NCBI GenBank assembly: GCA_020632975.1
Contig: JACKEL010000011.1
Coordinates: 124,001 to 188,000, forward strand
Source: Myxococcales bacterium
Lineage (GTDB): Bacteria; Myxococcota_C; UBA6777
Length of the DNA: 64,000 nt
Direction: 5' to 3'
The notes beneath the pieces are model-generated. The model did no database searches. It was not told the origin of the DNA and saw only the letters and a list, made by a program, of their open reading frames with translations. Positions 1 to 8,539 of the stretch are shown piece after piece. The translations under genes were made by a program, and so were the position numbers. Every line of letters starts with the position of its first letter. Within the stretch, counting starts at the first letter, position 1.

Positions 1-250
1 CTTTGTGCCACCCATACCGCAAGATCGCTTGGCGCGAGTACTCAGAGCATGTGGGTTGAAAACGGCACGAGGGTGGTGTTTTTGGCGAGATATGTGTTTG
101 GTAAAACTTTATCGCCCGCAACATCAAACGCTCGGTTGGCCCTTGGGGGTTCTCACCTTGGGTCTGCGTGTCCATAGGGTCCGATGTTTCGGCCTTTTCG
201 GACATGACTTGTGCATCCTGCTCAGAGGAGCGATGCGAAGGGTTCGTCAT
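1..250 (-). CDS. yidD: YidD membrane protein insertion efficiency factor (partial)
   Basis: The minus-strand frame starts at ATG 250, preceded by GAGAGG, and runs off the left edge after 83 codons. The visible part ends with the YidD hallmark KFYQTHISP, then SCRFQPTCSEYSRQAI and a following YGWHK. YidD proteins are small membrane-associated factors that help YidC/Sec insert membrane proteins. About 40 polar residues (rich in S, E, T, Q) precede the family core, so this copy has an N-terminal extension or a later start. It lies 127 nt downstream of rnpA in the classic rpmH-rnpA-yidD order; yidC would be expected just outside the window. Confidence 0.85.
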   Translation of the reverse strand, partial: MTNPSHRSSEQDAQVMSEKAETSDPMDTQTQGENPQGPTERLMLRAIKFYQTHISPKTPPSCRFQPTCSEYSRQAILRYGWHK

Positions 251-377
251 CACACGACCCTCTCAGCAAAAGCAACACACCACTTCTGTGGTGCTTTGCG
301 GTGTCTCGTTCCAGTTCCTTGCGCGCCCTCCATACCTTGAACATCTCGAAAGATCAAGGCACGCATAGACTTTCGGG

Positions 378-884
378 CTATTTTTTTTCCGTCGGGGAAA
401 GCGTAACAGCGGATGTTCCGTGGGTAGCGTCAGGCTCTTTGGGCCCTGCATCCTCCACTTTCTTCGGTTTTTCCTTGTTTGCACTTTTTCGACCCCTGAA
501 ACTTTGCAATCGTTTTTGAAGTGTCAATAAGGCTTGATCGATTTCTTGTTGGGAGATGTCCAACGCAAGGCCTTTTTTGGCAACAAAAACAATATCAAAG
601 TGCAAGAGTTCTGCTCCAGGAAGAAGGAGCCGTCTTGCAGCATCACGGATCAGACGACGCAAACGATTGCGGAAAACCGCCTTGCCAACTTTTCGGCTGG
701 TGGTGATACCCATGCGCAATGGGAGGAGATCGCGAGGATGCACAAAAACAAGTAGAGGCCCAACATCCATCCGTTGACCACGCTGTTGAACCTGCAAAAA
801 CTCATGCCTTTTCAACAAACGAACGGTCTTGGGAAAGACAAAGGACCCTGAGGAAGGAGGCGGGGGCGGGGAAGCGGTGTTCAC
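378..884 (-). CDS. rnpA: Ribonuclease P protein component
   Basis: 168 aa, GTG start 7 nt after the rpmH stop. RnpA binds the RNase P RNA and assists 5' maturation of pre-tRNAs. The core shows LLKRHEFLQVQQRGQRM near the N-terminus, the conserved RNxxRRxxRD helix (residues about 72-81) and FDIVFVAKKG near 97-106. The family is usually 110-130 aa. Here the extra length is a proline/serine-rich N-terminus (PPPPP) and a Lys/Glu-rich C-terminal tail of about 40 residues that is probably disordered. Co-transcribed with rpmH and probably yidD. Confidence 0.95.
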   Translation of the reverse strand: MNTASPPPPPSSGSFVFPKTVRLLKRHEFLQVQQRGQRMDVGPLLVFVHPRDLLPLRMGITTSRKVGKAVFRNRLRRLIRDAARRLLLPGAELLHFDIVFVAKKGLALDISQQEIDQALLTLQKRLQSFRGRKSANKEKPKKVEDAGPKEPDATHGTSAVTLSPTEKK

Positions 885-891
885 GCAGAAA

Positions 892-1041
892 TTACTTCTT
901 GTAGTTGCTCACAGCGAGGCGCTTGCGGCCTTTTAGGCGGCGACGACGGAGAACATCACGACCACTACGAGTTTTCATGCGTTCACGGAAACCGTGCGTG
1001 CGAGCACGCTTGATATTACTGGGTTGGTATGTACGCTTCAT
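892..1041 (-). CDS. rpmH: 50S ribosomal protein L34
   Basis: 49 aa, ATG at 1041, stop at 892-894. It begins MKRTYQPSNIKRARTHGF and continues with RMKTRSGRDVLRRRRLKGRK, the near-invariant L34 pattern. It is a very basic 23S rRNA-binding protein of the large subunit. It sits directly upstream of rnpA, as in most bacteria. The gene is too short for many gene callers but is unmistakable. Confidence 0.97.
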   Translation of the reverse strand: MKRTYQPSNIKRARTHGFRERMKTRSGRDVLRRRRLKGRKRLAVSNYKK

Positions 1042-1359
1042 GATCTTCCTCTTGTGCTCTTTTCATCGAGCCTTGCCAAAACAACAAGGACACGAGACTT
1101 GGTATCTTTGACGATACAATGGATTTTTTTAGGAAATAAAGTGGAGATTCAACTGCGATTTCGACGAAGGCTCTAGGCTTTTCGTCAAAGGAGCATCAGG
1201 TCTCCTTTTCTCAAACAGTCGGCCACCTCAAATGGGCTAACATCTATAAGGAACTTTCTTCAGGCTGTCAACTGATTTGTAAAGACTTCCCTCTCCCATC
1301 TCTTCGATCCCCCGTCCTCTCTGCGCTCCCCCTTCTCTGCCAAAGAACAGCGAAGCCGA
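1042..1359. other. Intergenic region upstream of rpmH
   Basis: 318 nt between the lipoprotein gene and rpmH. It should hold the rpmH-rnpA-yidD promoter. I see no clean -35/-10 pair on the minus strand, no TTATCCACA-type DnaA boxes and no RNA gene. Confidence 0.4.
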
Positions 1360-1581
1360 TCACTCACGCATCAAAGGTTCCCATGTGGAACAATCGGCAG
1401 CTTCGGCCTCTGCGGACTGACAACGGCCTTCAGTACAAGCAAAGCCTTCGCCACAAAGCACTTTGACAGAACAAGGTCGACAAGTGGTATCGACGGGCAC
1501 CACAAAACAAGCGCCCATCCCACTGGATGCAAGCAGCGCGAAAAAAACAAACAGCCAAAGAGCTTTTCTAGAACGCGCCAT
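1360..1581 (-). CDS. Small Cys-rich putative lipoprotein
   Basis: 73 aa. The N-terminus is a typical signal peptide (RSRK, then a run from LWLFVFFALLASS) ending in GMGA followed by Cys, an acceptable lipobox. The mature part has seven further or shared cysteines, including CGEGFACTEGRC, which resembles the short C-G-x-G-x-x-C-x-x-G-x-C motifs common in myxobacterial surface proteins. The start overlaps the end of the upstream gene by 14 nt, so translation is probably coupled. I do not recognise a function; it is likely an outer-membrane or periplasmic lipoprotein. Confidence 0.6.
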   Translation of the reverse strand: MARSRKALWLFVFFALLASSGMGACFVVPVDTTCRPCSVKVLCGEGFACTEGRCQSAEAEAADCSTWEPLMRE

Positions 1582-2494
1582 GCATCACCACGCGCCCTGC
1601 TTCGGTTTTGGGAGAGATCTTGGCAGAAGAAGGCGAAGCTTGGTGTTCTTGAATCCACTTGGACACATGGAGCGCAAACCCTGTAAACAACAGCGCGCCC
1701 GCAACACCAAAAAAGACATTGGCTGTAAGAGCCCGATCTGTGGCTTGTTGTGCAAGACGAAGGTACTCTTTTGTCCCTTCCAACGTGTAGGGGGTTTGTT
1801 GACGCTGCACATCATCCCAAAGCGCCAACCCACCGAAGGTACAGGCCGCAGCCAAAGTAGCAGCCCCTACCCCCGTCACGATCCACGCGGAAAGATGCAT
1901 CGCTTTGGAAGGACGCATCACAGGGTCCAACAAAGCGCGTCCCCCTGGAGGGAGCTTGCGCAACAAAGCCATCTTTCGCTGCTGCAAAAGCAACTCACGC
2001 AGACGTTTTTCTTCGATACGTTGGCGATCACATGCAGGAACAAAGCCCGCTTGGACCTTTCGAAAGTCTGCGCGGATCTGCGGGGCGATCGAACGCAAAG
2101 CAGGCAAACGCGCGCAAGGATCGAGCAAAAGCGCCTTTTCAAAAGCACTGCGACTCTGAAGCGGCTGCAACAAGTTTGCGTAGATCAAGCCCAAGAATGC
2201 AAACAACCGCACCCGATCAGGCAAAGAAAGCTCTAACAAAGCCTGTGTCTTCTGCCCTTGAAAGAAACCCAAAGCGCGCTCCCACTCGGACTCTCGGCAA
2301 AGTTGGATACCTATCGCAAAAGGCTCAAGCTTCTTTTTGACAGAGGCGCGCGTCGCAGGTTGGGAGACAGAAACAGGTTTGGAGGCAGGAGCAGGCTTGG
2401 GGGTCGCAGCAGAGACAGGGCGCGAAAGCACGATCCCACCGAGACAAACACACAAGACAAACAACGACACACGCAAGCAGATCTGCTGTGTCAT
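1568..2494 (-). CDS. Secreted helical-repeat protein with two C-terminal membrane segments
   Basis: 308 aa from ATG 2494. An upstream GTG at 2614 would add 40 residues before the signal peptide and is disfavoured. The N-terminus (TQQICLRVSLFVLCVCLGG) is a signal peptide ending near PVSAAT, followed by a Pro/Ala/Ser linker. Residues about 60-165 are helical and TPR-like (EWERALGFFQGQ, AFLGLIYANLLQP, AFEKALLLDP). A charged helix and two hydrophobic spans follow (near WIVTGVGAATLAAAC and ANVFFGVAGALLFTGFAL). Myxobacteria have many such TPR-plus-membrane proteins of unknown role. It lies downstream of lipA and overlaps the small lipoprotein gene. Confidence 0.6.
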   Translation of the reverse strand: MTQQICLRVSLFVLCVCLGGIVLSRPVSAATPKPAPASKPVSVSQPATRASVKKKLEPFAIGIQLCRESEWERALGFFQGQKTQALLELSLPDRVRLFAFLGLIYANLLQPLQSRSAFEKALLLDPCARLPALRSIAPQIRADFRKVQAGFVPACDRQRIEEKRLRELLLQQRKMALLRKLPPGGRALLDPVMRPSKAMHLSAWIVTGVGAATLAAACTFGGLALWDDVQRQQTPYTLEGTKEYLRLAQQATDRALTANVFFGVAGALLFTGFALHVSKWIQEHQASPSSAKISPKTEAGRVVMHGAF

Positions 2495-2625
2495 CGCAAA
2501 AACATGTGTGAAAGTCAGCGGTTCTCGTAGCAAAAGAGCGTACTCCTTCGAGGTGATAACGGCGACGCCACAAGGTCCAAAAGATCGCCCCCAACAACCG
2601 CTAAGAAACTGCACTCAAAGACAGT

Positions 2626-3582
2626 TTAAGCTTGCGCGGCTTTGGCTTGTCGTTCACGTACGAGGTGTTGGATAAACAGTTCACCCGCACGATAAGAACT
2701 TCGCACCATGGGTCCAGCCGCCACAAAAGCGAATCCTCTTTTGCGACCTTCCTCAGCAAAAGCATCGAACTTCTCGGGCGTTACAAAAGACTCCACCGCG
2801 ATATGTTTCTTGGTGGGCTGGAGATACTGACCCAAGGTAAGGATCTCTACCCCAACAGCCAAGAGATCGTCCATCGCTTGAAAGACTTCATCATCTTGTT
2901 CGCCCAAGCCCAACATCAAAGCGGACTTTGTGACGATCTGGGGTTGGACTTTTTTCGCGTGTTCCAACACACGCAGCGATTGATCGTACTGGCTTCGAGG
3001 ATCACGAACGCCTTTGGTCAGGCGACGAACGGTCTCAAGATTGTGTGCAAAGACCGTGGGTTTGGCGTAAGCAATCGTCTCCACCGCAGTCAGATCACCC
3101 TGAAAGTCGGGCGTCAACACTTCCACCATAATGCGATCTTGCGACTGGACGTACACTTCGCGAATGACTTCAGCAAAGTGGGCGGCTCCACCATCTGGCA
3201 GATCATCCCGATCCACAGAGGTGATCACAACATAATCCAGTTTCATCGCCGTGGCCGACTCCGCGACTTTGCGCGGCTCATCGACATCCAGTGTGATCCC
3301 TTGCTTGGCTGTCTTGACTGCACAAAAACGACAACCCCGCGTACACACATCGCCCATCACCATAAATGTTGCAGTGCCACCACTCCAACACTCGCCAAGG
3401 TTGGGACAACGGGCTTCTTCACAAACGGTATAGAGACCCCGTGAACGCAAGATATCTTTCAGTTCAGAAAAGTTTTCTCCCGCAGGGATCTGGCTACGAA
3501 GCCACGAAGGCTTACGCAAGATCTCTTTGCGACGAGAGCGTTCTGTGCGGATATCAATGGTTTTTTTCTCGATTTGTGTCAT
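2626..3582 (-). CDS. lipA: Lipoyl synthase LipA
   Basis: 318 aa radical-SAM enzyme that inserts two sulfur atoms into octanoylated lipoyl domains (2-oxoacid dehydrogenases, glycine cleavage H protein). Both iron-sulfur motifs are present: the auxiliary cluster C-x4-C-x5-C (CEEARCPNLGEC) and the radical-SAM CxxxCxxC (CTRGCRFC). The C-terminal RSSYRAGE supplies the conserved serine ligand. I chose ATG 3582 because GGAG lies 6 nt upstream; a second ATG at 3594 lacks this, and the longer open frame upstream is noise. No lipB is visible next to it. Confidence 0.96.
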   Translation of the reverse strand: MTQIEKKTIDIRTERSRRKEILRKPSWLRSQIPAGENFSELKDILRSRGLYTVCEEARCPNLGECWSGGTATFMVMGDVCTRGCRFCAVKTAKQGITLDVDEPRKVAESATAMKLDYVVITSVDRDDLPDGGAAHFAEVIREVYVQSQDRIMVEVLTPDFQGDLTAVETIAYAKPTVFAHNLETVRRLTKGVRDPRSQYDQSLRVLEHAKKVQPQIVTKSALMLGLGEQDDEVFQAMDDLLAVGVEILTLGQYLQPTKKHIAVESFVTPEKFDAFAEEGRKRGFAFVAAGPMVRSSYRAGELFIQHLVRERQAKAAQA

Positions 3583-3808
3583 AAAAAGCTCCATAACCCG
3601 ACGATTCTGTCGGCAGCTTCTATCTAGGGCAGCGATACAGGTTTTGTATCGTGCAAAAAAGAATGATCGTTCGACATCCACCTCAAGATGAAGCAAACAT
3701 CGCGTCAACGCAAACGCCGTGATGGTTAACACCGTTCCACAGCACAAGCAAGGACAAAGGCAAGCCTTTTGCTTTGAACACAACATTCGGCGCTTTGCAA
3801 TCGACAAG

Positions 3809-3834
3809 ACATTGAGTACAACGGTACACAATGT
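3809..3834. promoter_or_regulatory. Inverted repeat in the lipA-crp intergenic region
   Basis: ACATTGAGTAC, a 4-nt centre AACG, then GTACACAATGT: 11-nt arms with one mismatch. It lies in the 401-nt region between the divergent lipA (3582) and CRP-family (3984) genes, otherwise empty. The symmetry and size fit a dimeric regulator site, for example autoregulation by the adjacent CRP-type protein, but it is not the canonical CRP (TGTGA-N6-TCACA) or FNR (TTGAT-N4-ATCAA) site. No T-run follows, so a terminator is unlikely. Confidence 0.4.
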
Positions 3835-3983
3835 TCCGTTCTATGAATGATGTCGCGGGCCCTCAATCGATGCAGCGCGTCTCTCCCCAACCATAGAAAA
3901 TCATCACGTATGTGACCCTCATCTGGTCTTGTGGCTCCCACTGCTCTAGACGTTGTGCTTTACTTGTTTCGGAGACTTGTTTG

Positions 3984-4697
3984 ATGAATGCCAAAGGATT
4001 CCAACCGCGTGATCTGCTTTCCCGAGTGACCTTGTTCGAGGGTATCTCTTCAGAAGATCTCGAACCGATGATCCCTCTTTTGCGCCCCAAAAAATGCGTC
4101 CGTGGACAACAAGTCGTCGAAGTCAACACACCAGGACAAACCCTTTATCTCATCGCTGAAGGACGCGTTAAAGTCGCGATCTCAGATAGCCAAGGACGCG
4201 AAGTGATCCTCTCGATCCTTCACGAAGGAGACTTCTTTGGAGAACTCTCCCTCCTCGATCAAAACCCCCGTTCTGCGAGCGTGATCGCACTCAAATCGAC
4301 GCTGCTTTATGCACTCGAACGCGAAGACTTCATGCGTTGCGTCGATGACAACCCACGCATCTTGCACAATGTCATGCAAAAGCTTTGTGAACGACTGCGA
4401 AAAGCAGATGCCGTGATCAGCGACCTCGTCTTGCTCGATGTGTACGGACGCGTCGCACGTTACCTTCTCGACCTCTCCAAAGAACAAGGACAAGAGACCG
4501 AAGAAGGCATCATGATCCCCAAACTACCGTCCCAACAAGAGATCGCGTCGATGCTCGGCACCAGCCGCGAAACCATCAACCGCGTCCTCTCTGAACTCGA
4601 AAAACGCGGCATCTTAGAACGTGACGGACGCACACTCCGCATCATCTCCCACGCTTCCCTCGACCTTGAACTTGAAAACAAACTTGGTCTCGCCTAA
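3984..4697 (+). CDS. CRP/FNR family transcriptional regulator
   Basis: 237 aa from ATG 3984 (GGAG about 9 nt upstream); an earlier ATG at 3912 adds a non-homologous Cys-rich stretch. The N-terminal cyclic-nucleotide-binding fold is clear: GQTLYLIAEGRVKVAI, GREVILSILHEGDFFGELS and the phosphate-binding-cassette-like LLDQNPRSASVIA. A long dimer helix follows, then a winged helix with SQQEIASMLGTSRETINRVL, the E-R-R/E-xx-N-R recognition helix of this family. No N-terminal cysteine cluster, so it is not an FNR-type oxygen sensor. The cassette has PRSAS where CAMP-binding proteins have R-S/T-A; a nucleotide ligand is possible but unproven. Confidence 0.92.
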   Translation: MNAKGFQPRDLLSRVTLFEGISSEDLEPMIPLLRPKKCVRGQQVVEVNTPGQTLYLIAEGRVKVAISDSQGREVILSILHEGDFFGELSLLDQNPRSASVIALKSTLLYALEREDFMRCVDDNPRILHNVMQKLCERLRKADAVISDLVLLDVYGRVARYLLDLSKEQGQETEEGIMIPKLPSQQEIASMLGTSRETINRVLSELEKRGILERDGRTLRIISHASLDLELENKLGLA

Positions 4698-4720
4698 CCC
4701 CGCGTCCTATCCCCCGCAAA

Positions 4721-4809
4721 GATGTCATCTTCCCCATCTATCCGTGAAAAGATAGCACCTACCTCGCAGAGACGTCATCTTTCCCATCTATCCGTGAAAA
4801 AATAGCGCT
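4721..4809. repeat. Two-copy 50-bp tandem repeat
   Basis: GATGTCATCTTCCCCATCTA at 4721 recurs as GACGTCATCTTTCCCATCTA at 4771, each followed by TCCGTGAAAA(G/A)ATAGC. The period is 50 bp with few mismatches, and a decayed third unit (CTATCCTTACAAAGACGACAGCGC) follows to about 4840. The repeat lies between the convergent CRP gene and the flavoprotein-ferredoxin gene. The unit is too long and too few for CRISPR. Confidence 0.75.
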
Positions 4810-4893
4810 CCTGTCTATCCTTACAAAGACGACAGCGCTCACCTCACAAAGACAACAGACACTCCCCTGCCCCCAAGACACACACGATGCGGA

Positions 4894-7317
4894 TCAGCCC
4901 AGTTGTTTCTGGATGGTCTCTGAAGAGATCAGGTTTTCGGCTTTCTCTTCGCGCAAGCCCAACAAAGAAGCCACGCTTTGGCCGCCCTTCATCTCACCAA
5001 AGTTGAGGCACTGCACAGGGCAAACATACACACAAGCCGAGCAACGAACGCACTCATAGTTGTCCATGGGGACGCCTTTGTTGGCGTAGTTCATCACGTC
5101 GATACCCATGTGACAAGCGCGGGTACACTCGCCGCATGAGATACATTTTTTCTTGTCAGAGAAGATGCGATAACGGCTAAAGCGCGTGTAGATGTGCATC
5201 AACGCAGAAAGAGGACACAAGAAACGACACCAGAAACGACCGCTAAGGAAGAAGTATACGCCCACGCCCAACACGCCCGCAAAGAGCACATCGACGATCA
5301 GCATGTAGCCACCTTGAAGATGAGCTAGCAGTGCATGCGTCCCGATGTATGGGGCCGCAAAGTGCCATCCTGTGAGGCCGATCGCCACAAACAACACGAC
5401 CTGTCCAACGTGCTCAAAAGACCGAGACAGCGGTCCATGCCAAGCTGTTGTGCGATATTCGTCCCCAAGCGTTTCGGCCAAAGCACCACAAGAACAGATC
5501 CAGCCGCAGTATGCGCCCTTTCCCCACTTCCACACCAACAGCGGGATGATCACAAAGCTCTGCAAAAACATGATCACAAGCCAAGTGGTTGTAAAAGTCC
5601 CTGTGATCGTGATCCCCCAAGGCATCAAGGGCCACGCCAAGATAAAGCCATACGCCCGCCAGTAAGAACCACCCGGGAAAAGCTCGCTTTTGACAGCCGC
5701 AGGCATCCAACCTGCTTGATCCATCCAAGGCAAGATAAACTCAGGCAACAAAAACAGCGGAAACACTTGGATCAAGATCAACGAAGTGGTTTGAAGCGTG
5801 ATATAGCGCGAACGCCGCGCCAAGATCCGCCGAATCCCGAATGTCGTGATCGTCACGGAGTACCAGAAGGTGTACCAAAAGCCCATCGATTTCCCGAGGA
5901 ACTTTTGCTTGAGATAGTACTCACTGAGGTACACCCCCACGAAAAAGAGCCCCACGCCCAGAAAGTAAAGGCTTTTCGCCATCTTCCATCGTGTGGCAAA
6001 GTACTGCGAAAGTTTGCGACCAAAGATCACGAGTGACCAGATCCCCGTCACCGCAAACCCTAACAAAGAAGCCCAAGCCAATAAACTGAGGCTTGCCTTG
6101 GGCCACTGATACGGCCCCAGCGTCCCCAACATCTTTGTAAAATAGGCGGGTGCACCTGTGAGGCTATCCCACAGCGAACCCTTCGCAAAGACATCTGCTT
6201 TTTTCCCGAAGTACACGATGCCCGAGAAAAACAACAACGCCCACAACATCACCCAACGCTCAAGTGTCCATGTGTTTTCGATGTCGATCTTTGAGCGCGA
6301 AAAGAAAGCGATGGGTAACTCTTTCCCGATCTGTACCAAGACAGCGTCGTTTTCGAGGGTCTGGCTCTTGTCGCCACTTTGTAGCTGTACTTGTTTTTCT
6401 TGAACTTCTTGGACCTTGGAGCCCAACAACAGATCGACTTTCCCCGAAGATGCGGCTTGTTTGATCGCTGCAACGTTATCGGGTTTGGGTCGCGAAAGCT
6501 CTGCACCACGATACGACAATGTGACCGAAGTATCGGGCTGTTCAGCCAAGAGTAATGCGGCTTCAACAGCGCTATCACCACCGCCAACCACCAAGACGCG
6601 TTGTCCTGCAAAGTCTTTTGGATCGATCAAGCGATTGTAAACTTTGGGCAGATCTTCGCCCTTTACATCGAGCTTTCGGGCGTTTCCGCTTTTTCCTATC
6701 GCCACAAGAACACGCAGCGCTTTGTAAGACTTATTCTCTACCTCAACAGAGAAAGCCCCTTTCCGCCCCGAGATGCCCTTGACGTAGGCGGTTTCTATCG
6801 GAAGATCGAGCCCTTCGAGTTGGCCCTCAAGGTGCTCTAACAAGTTTTCTTTGGTGTTACCGATCGTCTTGAGTTGCGCTTTTTGCTCAAGCTCTTCAGG
6901 ATACGTGTAGATCGGCTTTCCTGCAGGGAAGTTATGGATGGTCGAGAAAGCGCGATCTGCTTCAAGCACCACAAAACGCAACCCCAAAGCTTGCGCTTCG
7001 ATCGCGGCAGAACACCCCGCGAGACCCGCCCCAATGATCACGACGTCGTATGTCTCGTCATCTCGGTTTTTTCGCTCTGTTTGGAAAGAAGCATCGCGGT
7101 CGAGTTCACGGATCAGATCCGCGCCACCTTCCGCAGCAAACTTGAGCAATGGGACCCCTGTCAGATCGCCCGCGATGTAGATACCAGGGACACTACTTTC
7201 TCCATGATCCCCCAAGATCGGGTAGCGTTCGACCAACCCATTTGGCGCGTCTCCTTCCAACCAACGAAAGTAGGACCCCACCACAGGGATCTTGAACCAC
7301 AAAGACGAACGACTCAT
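4894..7317 (-). CDS. FAD/NAD(P) oxidoreductase fused to a NosR/NapH-like membrane polyferredoxin
   Basis: 807 aa. Residues about 90-345 form a thioredoxin-reductase-like flavoprotein with FAD (VVIIGAGLAGCSAA) and NAD(P) (VLVVGGGDSAVEAA) Rossmann motifs but no redox-active CxxC. About seven membrane spans follow, with CGWICSCG and CRFLCPLSAL, the Cys motifs of NosR/NapH/CcoG membranes. The C-terminus has two [4Fe-4S] sites (CISCGECTRACHMG and CVRCSACVYVCPVQC). The likely role is to pass electrons from NAD(P)H through the flavin and iron-sulfur clusters across the inner membrane, acceptor unknown. Oddly, the motif GIYIAGDLTGVPLL, normally at the C-terminal end of the flavoprotein fold, is found at residues 45-58, ahead of the FAD domain. 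Confidence 0.82.
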   Translation of the reverse strand: MSRSSLWFKIPVVGSYFRWLEGDAPNGLVERYPILGDHGESSVPGIYIAGDLTGVPLLKFAAEGGADLIRELDRDASFQTERKNRDDETYDVVIIGAGLAGCSAAIEAQALGLRFVVLEADRAFSTIHNFPAGKPIYTYPEELEQKAQLKTIGNTKENLLEHLEGQLEGLDLPIETAYVKGISGRKGAFSVEVENKSYKALRVLVAIGKSGNARKLDVKGEDLPKVYNRLIDPKDFAGQRVLVVGGGDSAVEAALLLAEQPDTSVTLSYRGAELSRPKPDNVAAIKQAASSGKVDLLLGSKVQEVQEKQVQLQSGDKSQTLENDAVLVQIGKELPIAFFSRSKIDIENTWTLERWVMLWALLFFSGIVYFGKKADVFAKGSLWDSLTGAPAYFTKMLGTLGPYQWPKASLSLLAWASLLGFAVTGIWSLVIFGRKLSQYFATRWKMAKSLYFLGVGLFFVGVYLSEYYLKQKFLGKSMGFWYTFWYSVTITTFGIRRILARRSRYITLQTTSLILIQVFPLFLLPEFILPWMDQAGWMPAAVKSELFPGGSYWRAYGFILAWPLMPWGITITGTFTTTWLVIMFLQSFVIIPLLVWKWGKGAYCGWICSCGALAETLGDEYRTTAWHGPLSRSFEHVGQVVLFVAIGLTGWHFAAPYIGTHALLAHLQGGYMLIVDVLFAGVLGVGVYFFLSGRFWCRFLCPLSALMHIYTRFSRYRIFSDKKKCISCGECTRACHMGIDVMNYANKGVPMDNYECVRCSACVYVCPVQCLNFGEMKGGQSVASLLGLREEKAENLISSETIQKQLG

Positions 7318-7604
7318 CCAACCTCCTACAAAGGCGACACTTGTTTGGGAATCTCTTCAGGTGCTCGCCACTCAAAAGACCTAAAGTCAAGAGATATCCC
7401 ACGTTCTATGTGTATCTAGGCACAAATTGAAACTTTCCGCAAAAGATATAGCCTTGTCGTTTGGTCTCTCCCATACGTTTCAAGGATCGCCTATTTTCTT
7501 TCGCAACTTGCCCGAACCTCTCCGCGTAGGGGCTTGCATTGTTTGCACAAAACACCTATCCATCGCTTTTTTGTTCACCCTATAGCAGTACAAGGAGCCT
7601 TGCC

Positions 7605-8327
7605 TTGATTCCTTTTCGACACACCCCAGCAACAACCGTTGCGATCATCCCCGTGCTGAACGAAGCCAAAAGTATCGGCAAGGTCCTCGACGATATCCCG
7701 AGAGACTGGGTGGATCGCGTGATCGTCGTGGACAATGGCAGCACAGACAACTCGCCCGAGATCGCCCGTGCACATGGCGCAGAAGTGTACGTTGAACCTG
7801 AACGCGGTTATGGCGCGGCTTGTTTGCGTGGACTGGCAGCCCTGCCCGAAGAGACCGAATACATCGTCTTTTTGGATGGCGACTACAGCGATTATCCCGA
7901 AGAGTGCGCAGCGCTTCTCACTCCCCTCAAAAACAATGAGGCGGATATGACCCTTGGTTCGCGAGAACAAGGCACACGAGAAAAAGGCGCCCTTACCCCA
8001 CAAGCTCGCTTTGGTAACTGGCTCGCCACCAGTCTGATATCTTTGCGTTGGGGACACAGCTTTACAGATCTAGGTCCCTTTCGAGCCATCCGCCGCGATG
8101 CGCTGGATCAATTAAAGATGAAAGACCGAAACTACGGATGGACGGTCGAGATGCAGATCAAAGCTGTGATTGAGTCGCTGCGCATCCAAGAGATCCCCGT
8201 GCGTTATCGCATCCGCATCGGCCAATCCAAGGTCTCGGGTACAATCAAAGGTGTGATCGGTGCAGGCACCAAGATCCTTTGGACCATCGGGCGTTTTGCC
8301 GCAACCCTTCCTTCAAACCCCCGCTGA
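7605..8327 (+). CDS. Family 2 glycosyltransferase (DPM1-like)
   Basis: 240 aa, TTG start at 7605 chosen because AAGGAG ends 7 nt upstream and the family core begins 10 residues later (VAIIPVLNEAKSIGKVL). GT-A motifs are present: VVDNGSTDNS for the nucleotide-sugar and DGDYSDYPEE with the Asp-x-Asp-type metal site. Later TDLGPFRAIRRDAL and YGWTVEMQIKA match the dolichyl/polyprenyl-phosphate glycosyltransferase group, which transfers a sugar from a nucleotide to a lipid phosphate. There is no C-terminal membrane domain, so it is a soluble or peripheral enzyme. It stands alone; the substrate cannot be told. Confidence 0.88.
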   Translation: MIPFRHTPATTVAIIPVLNEAKSIGKVLDDIPRDWVDRVIVVDNGSTDNSPEIARAHGAEVYVEPERGYGAACLRGLAALPEETEYIVFLDGDYSDYPEECAALLTPLKNNEADMTLGSREQGTREKGALTPQARFGNWLATSLISLRWGHSFTDLGPFRAIRRDALDQLKMKDRNYGWTVEMQIKAVIESLRIQEIPVRYRIRIGQSKVSGTIKGVIGAGTKILWTIGRFAATLPSNPR

Positions 8328-8455
8328 TCCCTCCCCCTCCCAAGCGACTTTGCTCGCAAACAAACGTCACTGATCCCCAAAGAGTGACAAAGGGCCTTGT
8401 TCTATAAATCTCAACCCACCAAGCATGATGGCTCCATAAGAAGACCGAGGCTCGA

Positions 8456-8485
8456 TTGACAATCCCCCCCTCTCTCTGCTAGCGT
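8456..8485 (+). promoter_or_regulatory. Probable promoter of the GAF-domain gene
   Basis: TTGACA (8456-8461), an 18-nt C-rich spacer, then TAGCGT (8480-8485). It lies about 55 nt upstream of the ATG at 8540. The same TTGACA-N17-TAGCTT form occurs before cysS, which supports a lineage-specific -10 variant. No experimental start is known. Confidence 0.5.
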
Positions 8486-8539
8486 CCATGGGGAAAAGCC
8501 CCACCCGGAAAGTGCTTGTTTTCTACGGAGGTCTGCGAG

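Noticed and set aside
892..1359. Possible oriC beside rpmH
   Set aside because: No DnaA boxes, no dnaA or dnaN gene in the window; rpmH position alone is not enough.
2632..3444. Open frame of 270 codons antisense to lipA
   Set aside because: Shadow of lipA, which has all its Cys motifs.
4721..4845. CRISPR array
   Set aside because: Only two good units with no distinct spacers and no cas genes.
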